DNA of 24,674 nucleotides from a virus, in the IMG/VR virus record IMGVR_UViG_3300005588_000093, positions 1-24,674 of that record, one strand, 5' to 3'. The notes under the pieces were generated by a model, which saw only the letters and a list, made by a program, of their open reading frames with translations, did not search any database and was not told the origin of the DNA. Below are positions 15,360 through 22,443 of this stretch, piece by piece; positions within the stretch are counted from its first letter, which is position 1, and each line of letters begins with the position of its first letter. A program made the translations under genes and the position numbers.

Positions 15360-15794
15360 CTAATCAAAGGGCGTCGATTCCGGTTGAGAACCTTCGGCGA
15401 CGTAATCGTTTGGACAAGCTGAAAAGCCCGTGACGCGATTTTTCTCGCCATACGAGTCGGTTTTCACGGTCAATTTAACCATTGTCTCCAGGCCGACAAG
15501 TGCTTGTTCGTCGTTGAATAATCCCGGAGATCCTCCGGCGGCGACGATCATTGACTTGATTCGTCCGAGTCCAATTTGAACGGCCTCGGGATTGTCGTTC
15601 TTAATATTGAACATTTCCCAAAACTTTCGACCGTTTTGATTCTCGTCCGTGACCGTGAATTGACAATCAATCATAAGGCCTCCGTTCTTTGTCTCTTTAA
15701 GTTCGGCCGTTTCAACCGCCGCTCGATAAGTCCCGGCCGGAATACAACCGCCGTTCGACTCCTCAACTTCATTTAAGTCAAAATTAAAACTCAT
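15360..15794 (-). CDS. DUF669-family phage protein, likely ssDNA-binding
   Basis: A 144-residue protein with RBS AAAAAGGAGCATCAAA before ATG. The pattern 'MSFNFDLNEVE...IPAGTYRAAVETAELKETKNGGLMI' with later 'IGLGRIKSMIVAAGG' is characteristic of DUF669 phage proteins. These are usually found beside a Sak4/AAA-type recombinase, as here, where the start overlaps the Sak4-like stop (ATGA). Members are thought to be beta-barrel single-strand DNA-binding proteins; the binding role is inferred from context. Its TAG stop is followed by 133 non-coding bases with a terminator. Confidence 0.85.
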   Translation of the reverse strand: MSFNFDLNEVEESNGGCIPAGTYRAAVETAELKETKNGGLMIDCQFTVTDENQNGRKFWEMFNIKNDNPEAVQIGLGRIKSMIVAAGGSPGLFNDEQALVGLETMVKLTVKTDSYGEKNRVTGFSACPNDYVAEGSQPESTPFD

Positions 15795-16543
15795 TTTGAT
15801 GCTCCTTTTTGTTTGGTTGTTTCTTGATTTGAGTTCAAGATTTTATTGATAATATGATTCATATTCGGATCTTCGAATTGTTTAAGTTTCCCGGAACGAT
15901 CTCCGGCGATCGCCTTGTCATAAGTTGACGTGACGAGTTTTCGAATTTCCTTTCCTTCGTCGTTCATAAATTTTCGATATTGAAAAACCTCATCGACTAG
16001 GGCCGGAACTCTTTGAGAGATCTTTCCGTTGAGATCAACTCCGACAAATCTCCGTGAGAGATCATCTTTGTCCGCGACTTCGAGGGCCAGGAATAAAACA
16101 TTGTAAGGCTTATAGTCTCTCATTTGTTTAACGAGATCCGTTATTTTATCGGAATAATCGCCCCATAATCTCAATGAATCTTTCGCGTCCGGATATTTTT
16201 TCTTCATTGATTCAACGAGGCATTGACCGACCTCCGTGAGAGAATCAATCACAATCCACTTATATTTTTTCTTCATTTCGTCTTTCGACAAAACGTTCGT
16301 GAATAAATGAATGAGCTTTTCGAATCGCATATCCCGACTCATTGGAACGTTGTTCTTGTCAACCGTACAATCATAAACGTCGATGATCTCATCTTGAAGA
16401 GATAAAAGTCCGTTTTCCATATTGACGATGAGAGTTTTTCCGGGAAGTGTTTTCGCGAGAGAAGTCTTTCCGATTTTTGGTTGACCGTAAACGAGCGCAA
16501 CAATGCGCGCATCTTGTTTGATCTTTTTCGTGTCCGTAAACAT
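15791..16543 (-). CDS. Sak4-like RecA-fold ATPase (AAA_24), ssDNA annealing/recombination
   Basis: A 250-residue protein. ATG 16543 is chosen because AAGGGGAAAATAAT precedes it; an in-frame ATG ten codons earlier lacks such a site. Walker A is GQPKIGKT (20-27), the Walker B strand is 'KWIVIDS' near ~115-120, and 'LFLALEVADKDDL' resembles the later sensor region. Length and gene partner (DUF669 protein) fit Sak4-type single-strand annealing proteins, which act with an SSB in phage homologous recombination. It is the first gene of the leftward block, just beyond the divergent control region. Confidence 0.85.
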   Translation of the reverse strand: MFTDTKKIKQDARIVALVYGQPKIGKTSLAKTLPGKTLIVNMENGLLSLQDEIIDVYDCTVDKNNVPMSRDMRFEKLIHLFTNVLSKDEMKKKYKWIVIDSLTEVGQCLVESMKKKYPDAKDSLRLWGDYSDKITDLVKQMRDYKPYNVLFLALEVADKDDLSRRFVGVDLNGKISQRVPALVDEVFQYRKFMNDEGKEIRKLVTSTYDKAIAGDRSGKLKQFEDPNMNHIINKILNSNQETTKQKGASK

Positions 16544-16555
16544 ATTATTTTCCCC

Positions 16556-16584
16556 TTGATTGATTGAAGGCATTGAACTATTAT
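16556..16584 (+). promoter_or_regulatory. Predicted rightward promoter for Cro-like and primase genes
   Basis: TTGATT (16556-16561) and TATTAT (16579-16584) are spaced by 17 bases, matching sigma70-type -35 and -10 at 4/6 and 5/6. The predicted start (~16591) lies next to the palindrome at 16593-16604. Confidence 0.5.
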
Positions 16585-16600
16585 CTCAAAACATTGTCAA
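16572..16600 (-). promoter_or_regulatory. Predicted leftward promoter for Sak4 operon
   Basis: On the minus strand a perfect TTGACA (16600-16595) is followed after 17 bases by TTCAAT (16577-16572), a weaker -10 at 4/6. The palindrome at 16593-16604 covers the -35 box, so repressor binding would block it. Confidence 0.5.
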
Positions 16601-16604
16601 CAAT
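16593..16604. promoter_or_regulatory. Operator candidate ATTGT-CA-ACAAT
   Basis: A perfect inverted repeat with five-base arms and a two-base centre, located between divergently transcribed genes. It overlaps the leftward -35 and the predicted rightward transcription start. Position beside a Cro-like gene makes it the natural binding site for that protein. A second palindrome with the same arms is at 22408-22421. Confidence 0.6.
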
Positions 16605-16624
16605 AAAAAAAGGGACTCAACTCA

Positions 16625-16837
16625 ATGAAACTTCATAAATACTTGAAAGACACCGGAATCACGATCGCTCGTTTCGCGAGATCATGCGATATAAATGAAA
16701 ATACAATGAACACTTATGTTCACGAAAAAGCGGAACCTAGTCTCAAAAATGCTTTAACAATTGAAGAACAATCTCACGGAGCGATTACATTGAAAGAACT
16801 CATCCTTGAGAGAACCGAAAAGAACTCTCAAGAATAA
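16625..16837 (+). CDS. Cro-like helix-turn-helix regulator
   Basis: A 70-residue protein with RBS AAAGGGA before ATG. The sequence 'LKDTGITIARFARSCDINENTMNTYVHEKAEPSLKNALTIEEQSHGAITLKEL' fits a small Cro/YdaS-type HTH, with the recognition helix around residues 24-34. It has no dimerisation or cleavage domain of a CI-type repressor. Position at a divergent promoter and a palindrome just upstream suggest that it represses its own and the leftward early promoter. It lies 26 bases before the primase gene, so both are probably on one transcript. Confidence 0.78.
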   Translation: MKLHKYLKDTGITIARFARSCDINENTMNTYVHEKAEPSLKNALTIEEQSHGAITLKELILERTEKNSQE

Positions 16838-16863
16838 GTCTTGAACAAAAAGGGGAAAACTTT

Positions 16864-19011
16864 ATGTTCGAGAAATACTATAACGAATATTTTGAAAAAG
16901 ATCTAATTGTCATCCCATTGAGGGGAAAGATTCCCGTTCTTAAAAATTGGAGTCTCTTCGCGAAAACGCGTCCGAGCGAACTTCTCCTCGACTCATGGGA
17001 AAATAAATATAAAAGATTCAATATCGGTTTGATATGCGGCGAACTCTCCGGAGTGATCGCGATTGATATTGACAAAGAAGAGGCATTGAAAAAAGTCCCT
17101 CTTTCCCCGGTCACTAAAAAAGGGAAAAAAGGAGAGACGAGATTCTTTCGATATAATGGAGAAGTGAATTTCAAGCGTCACGATCTCGGGATTGAACTCT
17201 TGTCCAATGGAAATCAAACCGTCCTCCCTCCGTCGATTCATCCGGAGACAAAGGAGGCTTATGTTTGGAACGGACAATTCGATCTCTTGAGTTTTGATAT
17301 TGAAGATCTCCCGATTCTCGATCCCGATTGGTTGAGAGAGATCGGAATGATCCCGGTTGATAAACAAGTTTCATCCGGAAGGCATAATCGACTTATTGAA
17401 ATTTGTTCGGCCATGTTCGCGAGAGGAGAAGATCCAACGGCGATCGCGAACGAGTTGATTCGATATGACGAGGAGAATCACTCTCCGGCGTATTTTACGG
17501 ACGACTCCGAAGCTCATGGCGGAAAGGGATTCAATTCAGCTTTAAAGATGATCGCCTCCGTTTCGGAAACAATAACGAGAAGAGGAGGGGACGTCTCTCC
17601 CAAAAAGTTCGAAATCGTATTCGGCGAAAAGGAAGTCGAAAAAGCAATCGAAGAGAACGAGAAAAAAGAACAAATGAAAGAGGTTATATATCCGGAACCT
17701 CCGGGAATGATCAAAGAGATTCAAGATCATATTCTTTCGATATCTCATAAGCCTCGAGATAAGTTCGCCCTGGCCGGAGCGTTGGGACTCATAGGAACTC
17801 TCCTTTCAAATAAGGTCAAGTTTCACGAATCGACTCCGAACTTATATCAATTATTGATCGCGGAGTCGGGAGAGGGGAAAGACGTTCCGCTCAAGGCCCC
17901 GAAAGAATTATTGATCGAGGCCGGATTGTTGCAATACGTCGGGCTTGAATCATATCGAGGGGACAAATCCGTCGTGAAAAAATTTGAATCCCAACGGGAA
18001 CGAGTTGACACGCTGGACGAAGTGTCAAAACTTTTCCGCTCGATCAACTCAAAATCAAACACGTTTCAATCAAATATCGCGGAGACTCTCACGGAGATAT
18101 GGAACTCCTCATCGAAGTTGTTTATGGGCCATACGACGGCCGAAGGAACGACGGGTATGGTTTTCAAGCCGTGTCTCTCTATAATGGGCGCGACGACTCC
18201 GAACTCGTTCTCCGAGACGTTCTCGAGTTCAAACTTGATGCAAGGATTCGGAGGTCGATTTGTTTATATATTTGATGATCGGAGAGTCAAGCTCAAGAGA
18301 GTGAGACGAAAGAAGTCTCCCGAAAACGTCCTGGACTTTATAGAGTATTGGGGAACGCGGAACGTCGAGATCGAGAACGTCGATATTTCAAAGACCGCAA
18401 CGTTTCATCTTGACTTGTCTCAAAAAAATCCTCAAACCGTTCAACTCAAAGATCTCGAGTGTCCGGAACCGATTGACCTTCCGATTCAAGAGGAGGCGGA
18501 AAAATTACTTGATAAGGCGAGTCAATATTTCGACGAATATCGTTATCATTGCGAGGAAATGATCATCCCGATTGTTCTTCGAGCATATCAACAAATCGAG
18601 AAGATAATGATTATAAGCGCGATCGCGACGGCCTGGGAGGAAAAGGGAGTCATAAATCCGGCCCCGATGATAAAAGCGTCGGACGTTCAATTCGCGTGGG
18701 AATACGTTGAGGCGACAATCAAATCGACGGCTATCTTTTTCGGAAGGAACTTGATACAATCTAGTTTCCAACGAGACGCCCAAAAAGTCTTAAAGGTTCT
18801 TCGAGGTTTCCCGAAAGGATTATCGAAAAAGGATCTCACTTATAAGTTGAGAAACTCGTTTAAGGCGAATCAACTCTATAATAAGCGCGACGGGATTATC
18901 ACTTCCTTATGCGAGGACGGACGACTCAAGGAGTTCAAGGTCAAACCCGACGAGGGGAAAGGCGGAACGGGGACAACTCTTTTCGTCTTAAACAAGGATC
19001 TTGATAATTAA
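16864..19011 (+). CDS. Prim-pol / DUF3987-like primase-helicase fusion
   Basis: A 715-residue protein with RBS AAAAAGGGGAAAACTTT before ATG. Residues ~1-160 form a bifunctional primase/polymerase (AEP) domain: 'GLICGELSGVIAIDIDKEE' with D68 and D70 as metal ligands, and 'GIELLSNGNQTVLPPSIHPET' as motif III. After a linker, residues ~280-560 form a DUF3987-like ATPase domain with P-loop 'AESGEGKD' (~332-339) and 'DTLDEVSKLF' (~382-391) as a likely Walker B. The P-loop ends GKD rather than GK(S/T). The C-terminal part is helical with a possible winged helix. It would prime and unwind DNA in replication; no separate polymerase is visible in the window. Confidence 0.85.
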   Translation: MFEKYYNEYFEKDLIVIPLRGKIPVLKNWSLFAKTRPSELLLDSWENKYKRFNIGLICGELSGVIAIDIDKEEALKKVPLSPVTKKGKKGETRFFRYNGEVNFKRHDLGIELLSNGNQTVLPPSIHPETKEAYVWNGQFDLLSFDIEDLPILDPDWLREIGMIPVDKQVSSGRHNRLIEICSAMFARGEDPTAIANELIRYDEENHSPAYFTDDSEAHGGKGFNSALKMIASVSETITRRGGDVSPKKFEIVFGEKEVEKAIEENEKKEQMKEVIYPEPPGMIKEIQDHILSISHKPRDKFALAGALGLIGTLLSNKVKFHESTPNLYQLLIAESGEGKDVPLKAPKELLIEAGLLQYVGLESYRGDKSVVKKFESQRERVDTLDEVSKLFRSINSKSNTFQSNIAETLTEIWNSSSKLFMGHTTAEGTTGMVFKPCLSIMGATTPNSFSETFSSSNLMQGFGGRFVYIFDDRRVKLKRVRRKKSPENVLDFIEYWGTRNVEIENVDISKTATFHLDLSQKNPQTVQLKDLECPEPIDLPIQEEAEKLLDKASQYFDEYRYHCEEMIIPIVLRAYQQIEKIMIISAIATAWEEKGVINPAPMIKASDVQFAWEYVEATIKSTAIFFGRNLIQSSFQRDAQKVLKVLRGFPKGLSKKDLTYKLRNSFKANQLYNKRDGIITSLCEDGRLKEFKVKPDEGKGGTGTTLFVLNKDLDN

Positions 19012-19070
19012 AATTCTTAATATCTCAATGTTCAATTCTTATCATCTTGAAGGGTTTCTTCGGTTCTCCC

Positions 19071-19126
19071 TATATGGTATATATACGTTTATATATGTAT
19101 TATATAAATATATTAGTTTTTTAAGA
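19071..19126. repeat. AT-rich TA-step tract
   Basis: About 56 bases that are nearly all A and T (TATATGGTATATATACG... through TATATAAATATATTAG and a T run). It stands out against the mid-40s percent GC neighbourhood. It could be a DNA-unwinding element or simply a promoter-rich spacer. Confidence 0.65.
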
Positions 19127-19252
19127 ACTATAAGAACAAGCATTGAGTCAAGAGAATTTTCTCAATCAAAACAAGAGGTTCCAATTTTGGAGGGTTTCAT
19201 TTTCAAAAAGGAAAGTTCCAAGGAAACTCCGCTATGACGCGAAGAGAATTGA

Positions 19253-19276
19253 GGAGAGTTTCACGGAGAGTTTCAC
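19253..19276. repeat. Tandem 12-bp direct repeat GGAGAGTTTCAC
   Basis: Two exact adjacent copies at 19253-19264 and 19265-19276. Related GTTTC cores occur at ~19052 and ~19192, and reverse-complement forms occur at 19221-19230 (AGGAAACTCC) and 19286-19291 (TGAAAC). The last lies inside a CGAAA/TTTCG inverted repeat (19281-19296). The pattern resembles iterons bound by a replication protein. Confidence 0.7.
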
Positions 19277-19321
19277 TTTTCGAAATGAAACTTTCGAGTA
19301 TATAAAAAATAAGGAGGACTT

Positions 19322-19567
19322 ATGACGGACGACAAATATTTGAGATTGAAAAGATTATTGAAATCGAAAGGGATTCACGACGTCGTTCTCAATATCGAAA
19401 CACCGACAACCGATGCTCCATATATATCGGGAACCGTTCATCCGGTTCGAACTCCCGTCCATACGGGAGAGATTATATTGAAGTTGTCCTATAAGGTTCG
19501 TCCGGACGATATGAGAGCGGTTGATCATGCTCTCACGATATTGAAGGAACTCAAGGAGATCGAATGA
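19322..19567 (+). CDS. Hypothetical small protein
   Basis: I do not recognise this 81-residue protein. The RBS is the strongest in the window (AAGGAGGACTT before ATG). The N-terminus is basic and helical (YLRLKRLLKSKGIHD), the middle is beta-like with His and Pro (GTVHPVRTPVHTGEIILKL), and the C-terminus is helical (DDMRAVDHALTILKELKEIE). It is the first gene after the presumed origin and leads into the block of virion-like genes. Confidence 0.6.
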   Translation: MTDDKYLRLKRLLKSKGIHDVVLNIETPTTDAPYISGTVHPVRTPVHTGEIILKLSYKVRPDDMRAVDHALTILKELKEIE

Positions 19568-19586
19568 TTTTCCGAGAAGTTCAATG

Positions 19587-19592
19587 TATAAT
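19587..19592 (+). promoter_or_regulatory. Possible -10 element (TATAAT) before accessory virion genes
   Basis: A perfect TATAAT preceded by TG stands in the 56-base gap before the gene at 19624. No good -35 is seen at 16-18 bases, so an activator or a phage-modified polymerase would be needed if it is a promoter. Confidence 0.3.
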
Positions 19593-19623
19593 TTTATTGA
19601 TGAAACAAATAAGGAAAAATTAA

Positions 19624-20013
19624 ATGAGTTTTGATAAGCCGGATTGTTTTTTCCGAGAGGAACAAGTTTGGAACTCCGTTTATGATCACGGAAAACAAAT
19701 CATCCGGACTCAAACTCGAAACAAGTGTATTCCGAAGATCGAAAGGATTCAAGTTTCCGATAAGGATTCCGAAGAGTCTTTCGTCTTTCCAAAAAATATA
19801 ACGGCGTTTTCAATTCGCGACTCCGGAAACTCTCGAATGAGATATTCCTATGAGACGGGAGAAGTTGAGAACGTTTCGGGAAACTTTTTGGAGTTCGGGC
19901 CGTACGCGATTTATAAGGAGAGTGAATTGAATCGAAAAGATTTTGACGATCTCACTCTTTATTTTTCAAGCTCGAAAGACAATAGAATCATTGAAGTTAT
20001 TTATTGGACTTAA
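19624..20013 (+). CDS. Hypothetical protein, possible virion accessory
   Basis: A 129-residue protein with AAGGA 9-10 bases before ATG. The second half is strongly beta (AFSIRDSGNSRMRYSYETG, then 'FGPYAIYKESEL', then 'DLTLYFSSSKDNRIIEVIYWT'). A C-terminal 'N..IEV.YWT' ending recurs in small phage structural proteins of unknown role. It sits at the front of a run of beta-rich proteins leading to the terminase. No enzyme motif is seen; virion role is an inference. Confidence 0.5.
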   Translation: MSFDKPDCFFREEQVWNSVYDHGKQIIRTQTRNKCIPKIERIQVSDKDSEESFVFPKNITAFSIRDSGNSRMRYSYETGEVENVSGNFLEFGPYAIYKESELNRKDFDDLTLYFSSSKDNRIIEVIYWT

Positions 20014-20025
20014 AAGGGAGAGTTT

Positions 20026-20622
20026 ATGAGTCACGAAAGAGAAACATTTCCAATCTTGGAAAACATTGAAAACGAAAAAGGAGAAGTTGTTCATAGGTTG
20101 AACGAAGGTGATCGTCCCGTTGCGGATGATCTCACAACTAAAAAGAACGGCCTCATCGGTTTTTCATTTAAAGATAAGGACGGGAGAGTTGTTCTCCCTC
20201 AACTAAATAACGAAGGCGCGATCACGGTTTCATTTGACGCCGGAACGACAATTCGAGGACGAGGCGCGGACGTTGACGGAGACAAGGCCGCGAAGATGGT
20301 TCTTGTTGACTTGACGTTGACCGCCGATCGAACTTATTCGAAATTATCCGCTCAAGGATCTTGTTTCCGAGACACGGAGTTCGAGGTTGTTTTGATTGAT
20401 GATTCCGCCGGATCTCCGGTTGAGACTCTCCTTGAAGAGTTTTTGACGGGGCCTGGACAATTCACAACGAAGTCGGGACTTGAAATCGACGAGTTTAATA
20501 CAACCGGATTCTCGGGAGTTGTAAAATTACAACTTCGCGCGATAAACTTGAATCGAGAATCAAAAACAATCGGTTCGATGAGTGTCAACGAGATAATCGC
20601 GAACACAACTCCAAACCCATAA
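20026..20622 (+). CDS. Hypothetical beta-rich protein, probable virion accessory
   Basis: A 198-residue protein with RBS AAGGGAGAGTTT before ATG. A polar N-terminus precedes a long beta-rich body (TVSFDAGTTIRGRGADVDG, 'MVLVDLTLTADRTYSKLSA', 'FSGVVKLQLRAINL'). It resembles a jelly-roll or head-decoration style protein, but I cannot name a family. Its position 12 bases after one beta-rich gene and 11 before another suggests a shared complex or co-assembly. Confidence 0.5.
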   Translation: MSHERETFPILENIENEKGEVVHRLNEGDRPVADDLTTKKNGLIGFSFKDKDGRVVLPQLNNEGAITVSFDAGTTIRGRGADVDGDKAAKMVLVDLTLTADRTYSKLSAQGSCFRDTEFEVVLIDDSAGSPVETLLEEFLTGPGQFTTKSGLEIDEFNTTGFSGVVKLQLRAINLNRESKTIGSMSVNEIIANTTPNP

Positions 20623-20633
20623 GGAAATGAAAG

Positions 20634-20945
20634 ATGAGTCATAATCTCCCCGAGTTTTCAGATAAGGCCTCCGACGGCGGCGTCAATAAAATTTTGACCG
20701 TCGCGGCCGGAGCGATCGAGGAACTCATTGTTGTCGGAACCGAAGTTCAATTCGAAAGAGAATACGTTTCTTTCGAGGCCCTCGACACCGGAATGAAATG
20801 GGGATATTCCGGAGATCCGGGAGGACAAATATTCAATTGCTATAAGTCGCAATTTTTTATCCTTCCTTTCGGCCCCGGGACTCGGATCTTTTTCTTAAAC
20901 ACGAAGGGAACTCCCGTCGATATTGCAATCGCGGAGGTTTCTTAA
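20634..20945 (+). CDS. Hypothetical small beta-sandwich-like protein
   Basis: A 103-residue protein with AAGGAAATGAAAG before ATG. It alternates strands ('KILTVAAGAIEELIVVGTEVQF', 'YVSFEALDTGMKWGYSG', 'QFFILPFGPGTRIFFLNTKG', 'DIAIAEVS'), a pattern seen in small phage fibre or decoration proteins. Its TAA is followed without spacer by the next ATG, so the two are probably translated together. Exact role unknown. Confidence 0.5.
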   Translation: MSHNLPEFSDKASDGGVNKILTVAAGAIEELIVVGTEVQFEREYVSFEALDTGMKWGYSGDPGGQIFNCYKSQFFILPFGPGTRIFFLNTKGTPVDIAIAEVS

Positions 20946-21470
20946 ATGGGCGCGCCGTTCACTTATCCCGTTTCATTCTCTCTCCCGTTCGAATCCGAAC
21001 CGGATCGTTTGAACGGGTTTGTTTCAAAGAACGCTCAAGACGCGATCGAAGAGGCCCTCGCTCTCGCGATTCAAAACGATCGATTCCTTGTCCTCGCGAA
21101 TTATGGAGGGAACGCGAACAACGGGAGAATCCTTGAGTTTTATCCTGGCCTTGATTCACAAGAGGCCCCCATTGTATTCGGGGCCGGAGGCGCGGCGGTT
21201 ATTGCAATCACGGCGGCGACAACCGCGAACTCATCGAACGCGGAGATTTCATTTTATGACGTTGCCGCCGATCCGAATTTGAACTCGCCTCTTTATACTC
21301 TCGATATGAACGGACAAAAAACGAAAACGGATATCGGTTTTCTCGGAACTCCCGGAGTTCCGGCGATCCCTCTTTTCCCAATGCCTCCAAGCGGAGAACT
21401 CGCGGTCAAGGTTTCGTCGTCGAGTATTCAAAAACCTCATCTTCAAATTGTTTTTAGTTCGAGCTTATAA
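20946..21470 (+). CDS. Putative virion fibre-type protein
   Basis: A 174-residue protein beginning directly after the preceding stop. Residues ~25-40 (GFVSKNAQDAIEEAL) match the 'S.N.QDAIEE' motif often found near the N-terminus or neck of phage fibre and structural proteins. The rest is Ala/Thr/Ser-rich and beta-like, ending 'LQIVFSSSL'. It fits a head or tail fibre component. No receptor-binding or enzyme domain is visible. Confidence 0.5.
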   Translation: MGAPFTYPVSFSLPFESEPDRLNGFVSKNAQDAIEEALALAIQNDRFLVLANYGGNANNGRILEFYPGLDSQEAPIVFGAGGAAVIAITAATTANSSNAEISFYDVAADPNLNSPLYTLDMNGQKTKTDIGFLGTPGVPAIPLFPMPPSGELAVKVSSSSIQKPHLQIVFSSSL

Positions 21471-21479
21471 GGAAAGATT

Positions 21480-22130
21480 ATGATTATAAAAAACTTATTG
21501 AATCCCGGATCACCTCAAACGTTTGGAGGAGTTCAAATCGACGGAGACGAATCTTATTCAATCGCCGCGAGTGAACTCAAAGGATTTCAACTTGATGAGA
21601 AACTTTCAAACGCGTTGACAAGCGATCCTCCGACCGCATCGATCGACGACGTGACCGGATCGGACGGTCTTGAAATACTTCTCGACTCATCAAACGAACC
21701 AACAATCACGGCCCCTTTCGCATCGAAAACGGTTGACGGGAAAAAGATCTTTCGAAGAAAACACGGAATCACTCAAGATTGTCCGGTCGGAAACACGACT
21801 TTCGAGTTCGTCGTTCCTTATGATCTCGTAAAAATAAACGAACTTGAAGTCGTCAACGGCCAGGCCGGAGACACGGTTGATCTTGTTGTTCACGACACTC
21901 CTCAAGGCCATATTCAAATGAGCATGGGCGTTCCTCCGGGATCGATTACTCCGAGCGCGCCATTGAATCAATTCGGTTTTGACGTCGCCCTTCCGGACGG
22001 ATTCTTTCACGACGAATCTCAATACGACGCCGATCTCATCAAGGATATGAAAATCGTTGTGACTTATAAAAACAACGGAAGTGAAACTTTTAAAAACGGA
22101 ATGAATATTGTTTATCACGAATTGAAATAA
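21480..22130 (+). CDS. Hypothetical beta-rich protein, probable virion accessory
   Basis: A 216-residue protein with AAGGAAAGATT before ATG. It has an N-terminal extended stretch (NPGSPQTFGGVQIDGDE), a central 'VDGKKIFRRKHGI' turn, and a beta-rich second half ending 'DMKIVVTYKNNG', then 'MNIVYHELK'. I do not recognise it. It ends the cluster of five likely accessory virion genes, ten bases before the two-TM gene. Confidence 0.5.
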   Translation: MIIKNLLNPGSPQTFGGVQIDGDESYSIAASELKGFQLDEKLSNALTSDPPTASIDDVTGSDGLEILLDSSNEPTITAPFASKTVDGKKIFRRKHGITQDCPVGNTTFEFVVPYDLVKINELEVVNGQAGDTVDLVVHDTPQGHIQMSMGVPPGSITPSAPLNQFGFDVALPDGFFHDESQYDADLIKDMKIVVTYKNNGSETFKNGMNIVYHELK

Positions 22131-22140
22131 AGGATTGAAC

Positions 22141-22401
22141 ATGGCCATCAAGAAAACAACAAAGATCGTGACCTTCGGGATTATCCCTTTGATGATTATT
22201 GGAGTTCTCATATATGACGTTTTCGCAATAAGCGAAGGCGGAACGGAGGCCTCAATCTCAAGTCTCTTGATCTCATGGTCTTATAAAATGCCTTTTTTGA
22301 CTTGGAGTCTTGGATTCTTTCCGGGAGTCCTTGTCGGTCATTTATTTTGGAGAATGAAAGGAAACAAGGACACGATCGAGCTTGATGTAAAAGCAAAATA
22401 A
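22141..22401 (+). CDS. Small two-TM membrane protein, holin-like candidate
   Basis: An 86-residue protein. ATG 22141 with AAAGGATTGAAC upstream is preferred to the TTG at 22135. TM1 is at ~10-27 (IVTFGIIPLMIIGVLIYD) and TM2 at ~50-68 (FLTWSLGFFPGVLVGHLFW), joined by a loop with 'GGTEASIS'. Proteins with this 'GG..A.IS ... G.L.GHLFW' look occur near phage terminases and are sometimes called holins. With other candidates at 6680 and 7144 the true holin is undecided. Confidence 0.55.
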   Translation: MAIKKTTKIVTFGIIPLMIIGVLIYDVFAISEGGTEASISSLLISWSYKMPFLTWSLGFFPGVLVGHLFWRMKGNKDTIELDVKAK

Positions 22402-22407
22402 TCCGAT

Positions 22408-22421
22408 ATTGTCCGGACAAT
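22408..22421. promoter_or_regulatory. Perfect palindrome ATTGTCCGGACAAT before terminase
   Basis: A 14-bp perfect palindrome sharing the arms ATTGT/ACAAT with the operator at 16593-16604, here with a four-base CCGG centre instead of two. It covers the predicted -35 box of the terminase promoter. It may be an operator; it could alternatively act as a weak hairpin before TTCTTTT. Confidence 0.5.
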
Positions 22422-22437
22422 TCTTTTCATATACAAT
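22409..22437 (+). promoter_or_regulatory. Predicted terminase promoter
   Basis: TTGTCC (22409-22414) and TACAAT (22432-22437) are spaced by 17 bases. The predicted transcription start, seven bases after the -10, coincides with the terminase ATG at 22444. There is no recognisable Shine-Dalgarno, so the mRNA may be leaderless. Confidence 0.5.
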
Positions 22438-22443
22438 TGAAGT

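Larger units (their letters stand above)
19012..19321. other. 310-bp non-coding region, candidate replication origin
   Basis: This is the longest gap without a convincing gene, directly downstream of the primase-helicase. It holds an AT-rich tract (19071-19126, almost pure TA steps), the direct repeat AAGAAC-tat-AAGAAC, an inverted repeat GAGAA-tt-TTCTC within ATTGAG...CTCAAT, and several GTTTC-cored elements including a perfect tandem pair. An unwinding tract plus iteron-like repeats beside a primase gene is the common layout of a phage origin. This is inference; no experimental-type signal such as a nick site is visible. Confidence 0.45.

Noticed and set aside
19001-19237. 78-codon frame across the AT-rich tract
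   Set aside because: It overlaps the end of the primase gene without an RBS, and its composition only reflects the TA-rich DNA.
19143-19325. 60-codon frame starting TTG whose stop overlaps the ATG at 19322
   Set aside because: The ATGA overlap resembles real genes here, but there is no RBS, the start is TTG, and the frame is built from the iteron-like repeats (ESFTESFT). Kept as non-coding; a conserved homologue would reverse this.
21690-22211. 173-codon minus-strand frame
   Set aside because: It is antisense to a gene with good RBS and codon pattern and has no start signal; long open antisense frames arise easily here because the sense genes avoid certain codons.
22408-22428. Palindrome plus TTCTTTT as an intrinsic terminator
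   Set aside because: With a loop of four the stem is only ATTGT/ACAAT, too AT-rich for efficient termination, and the overlap with a well-spaced -35/-10 favours an operator.
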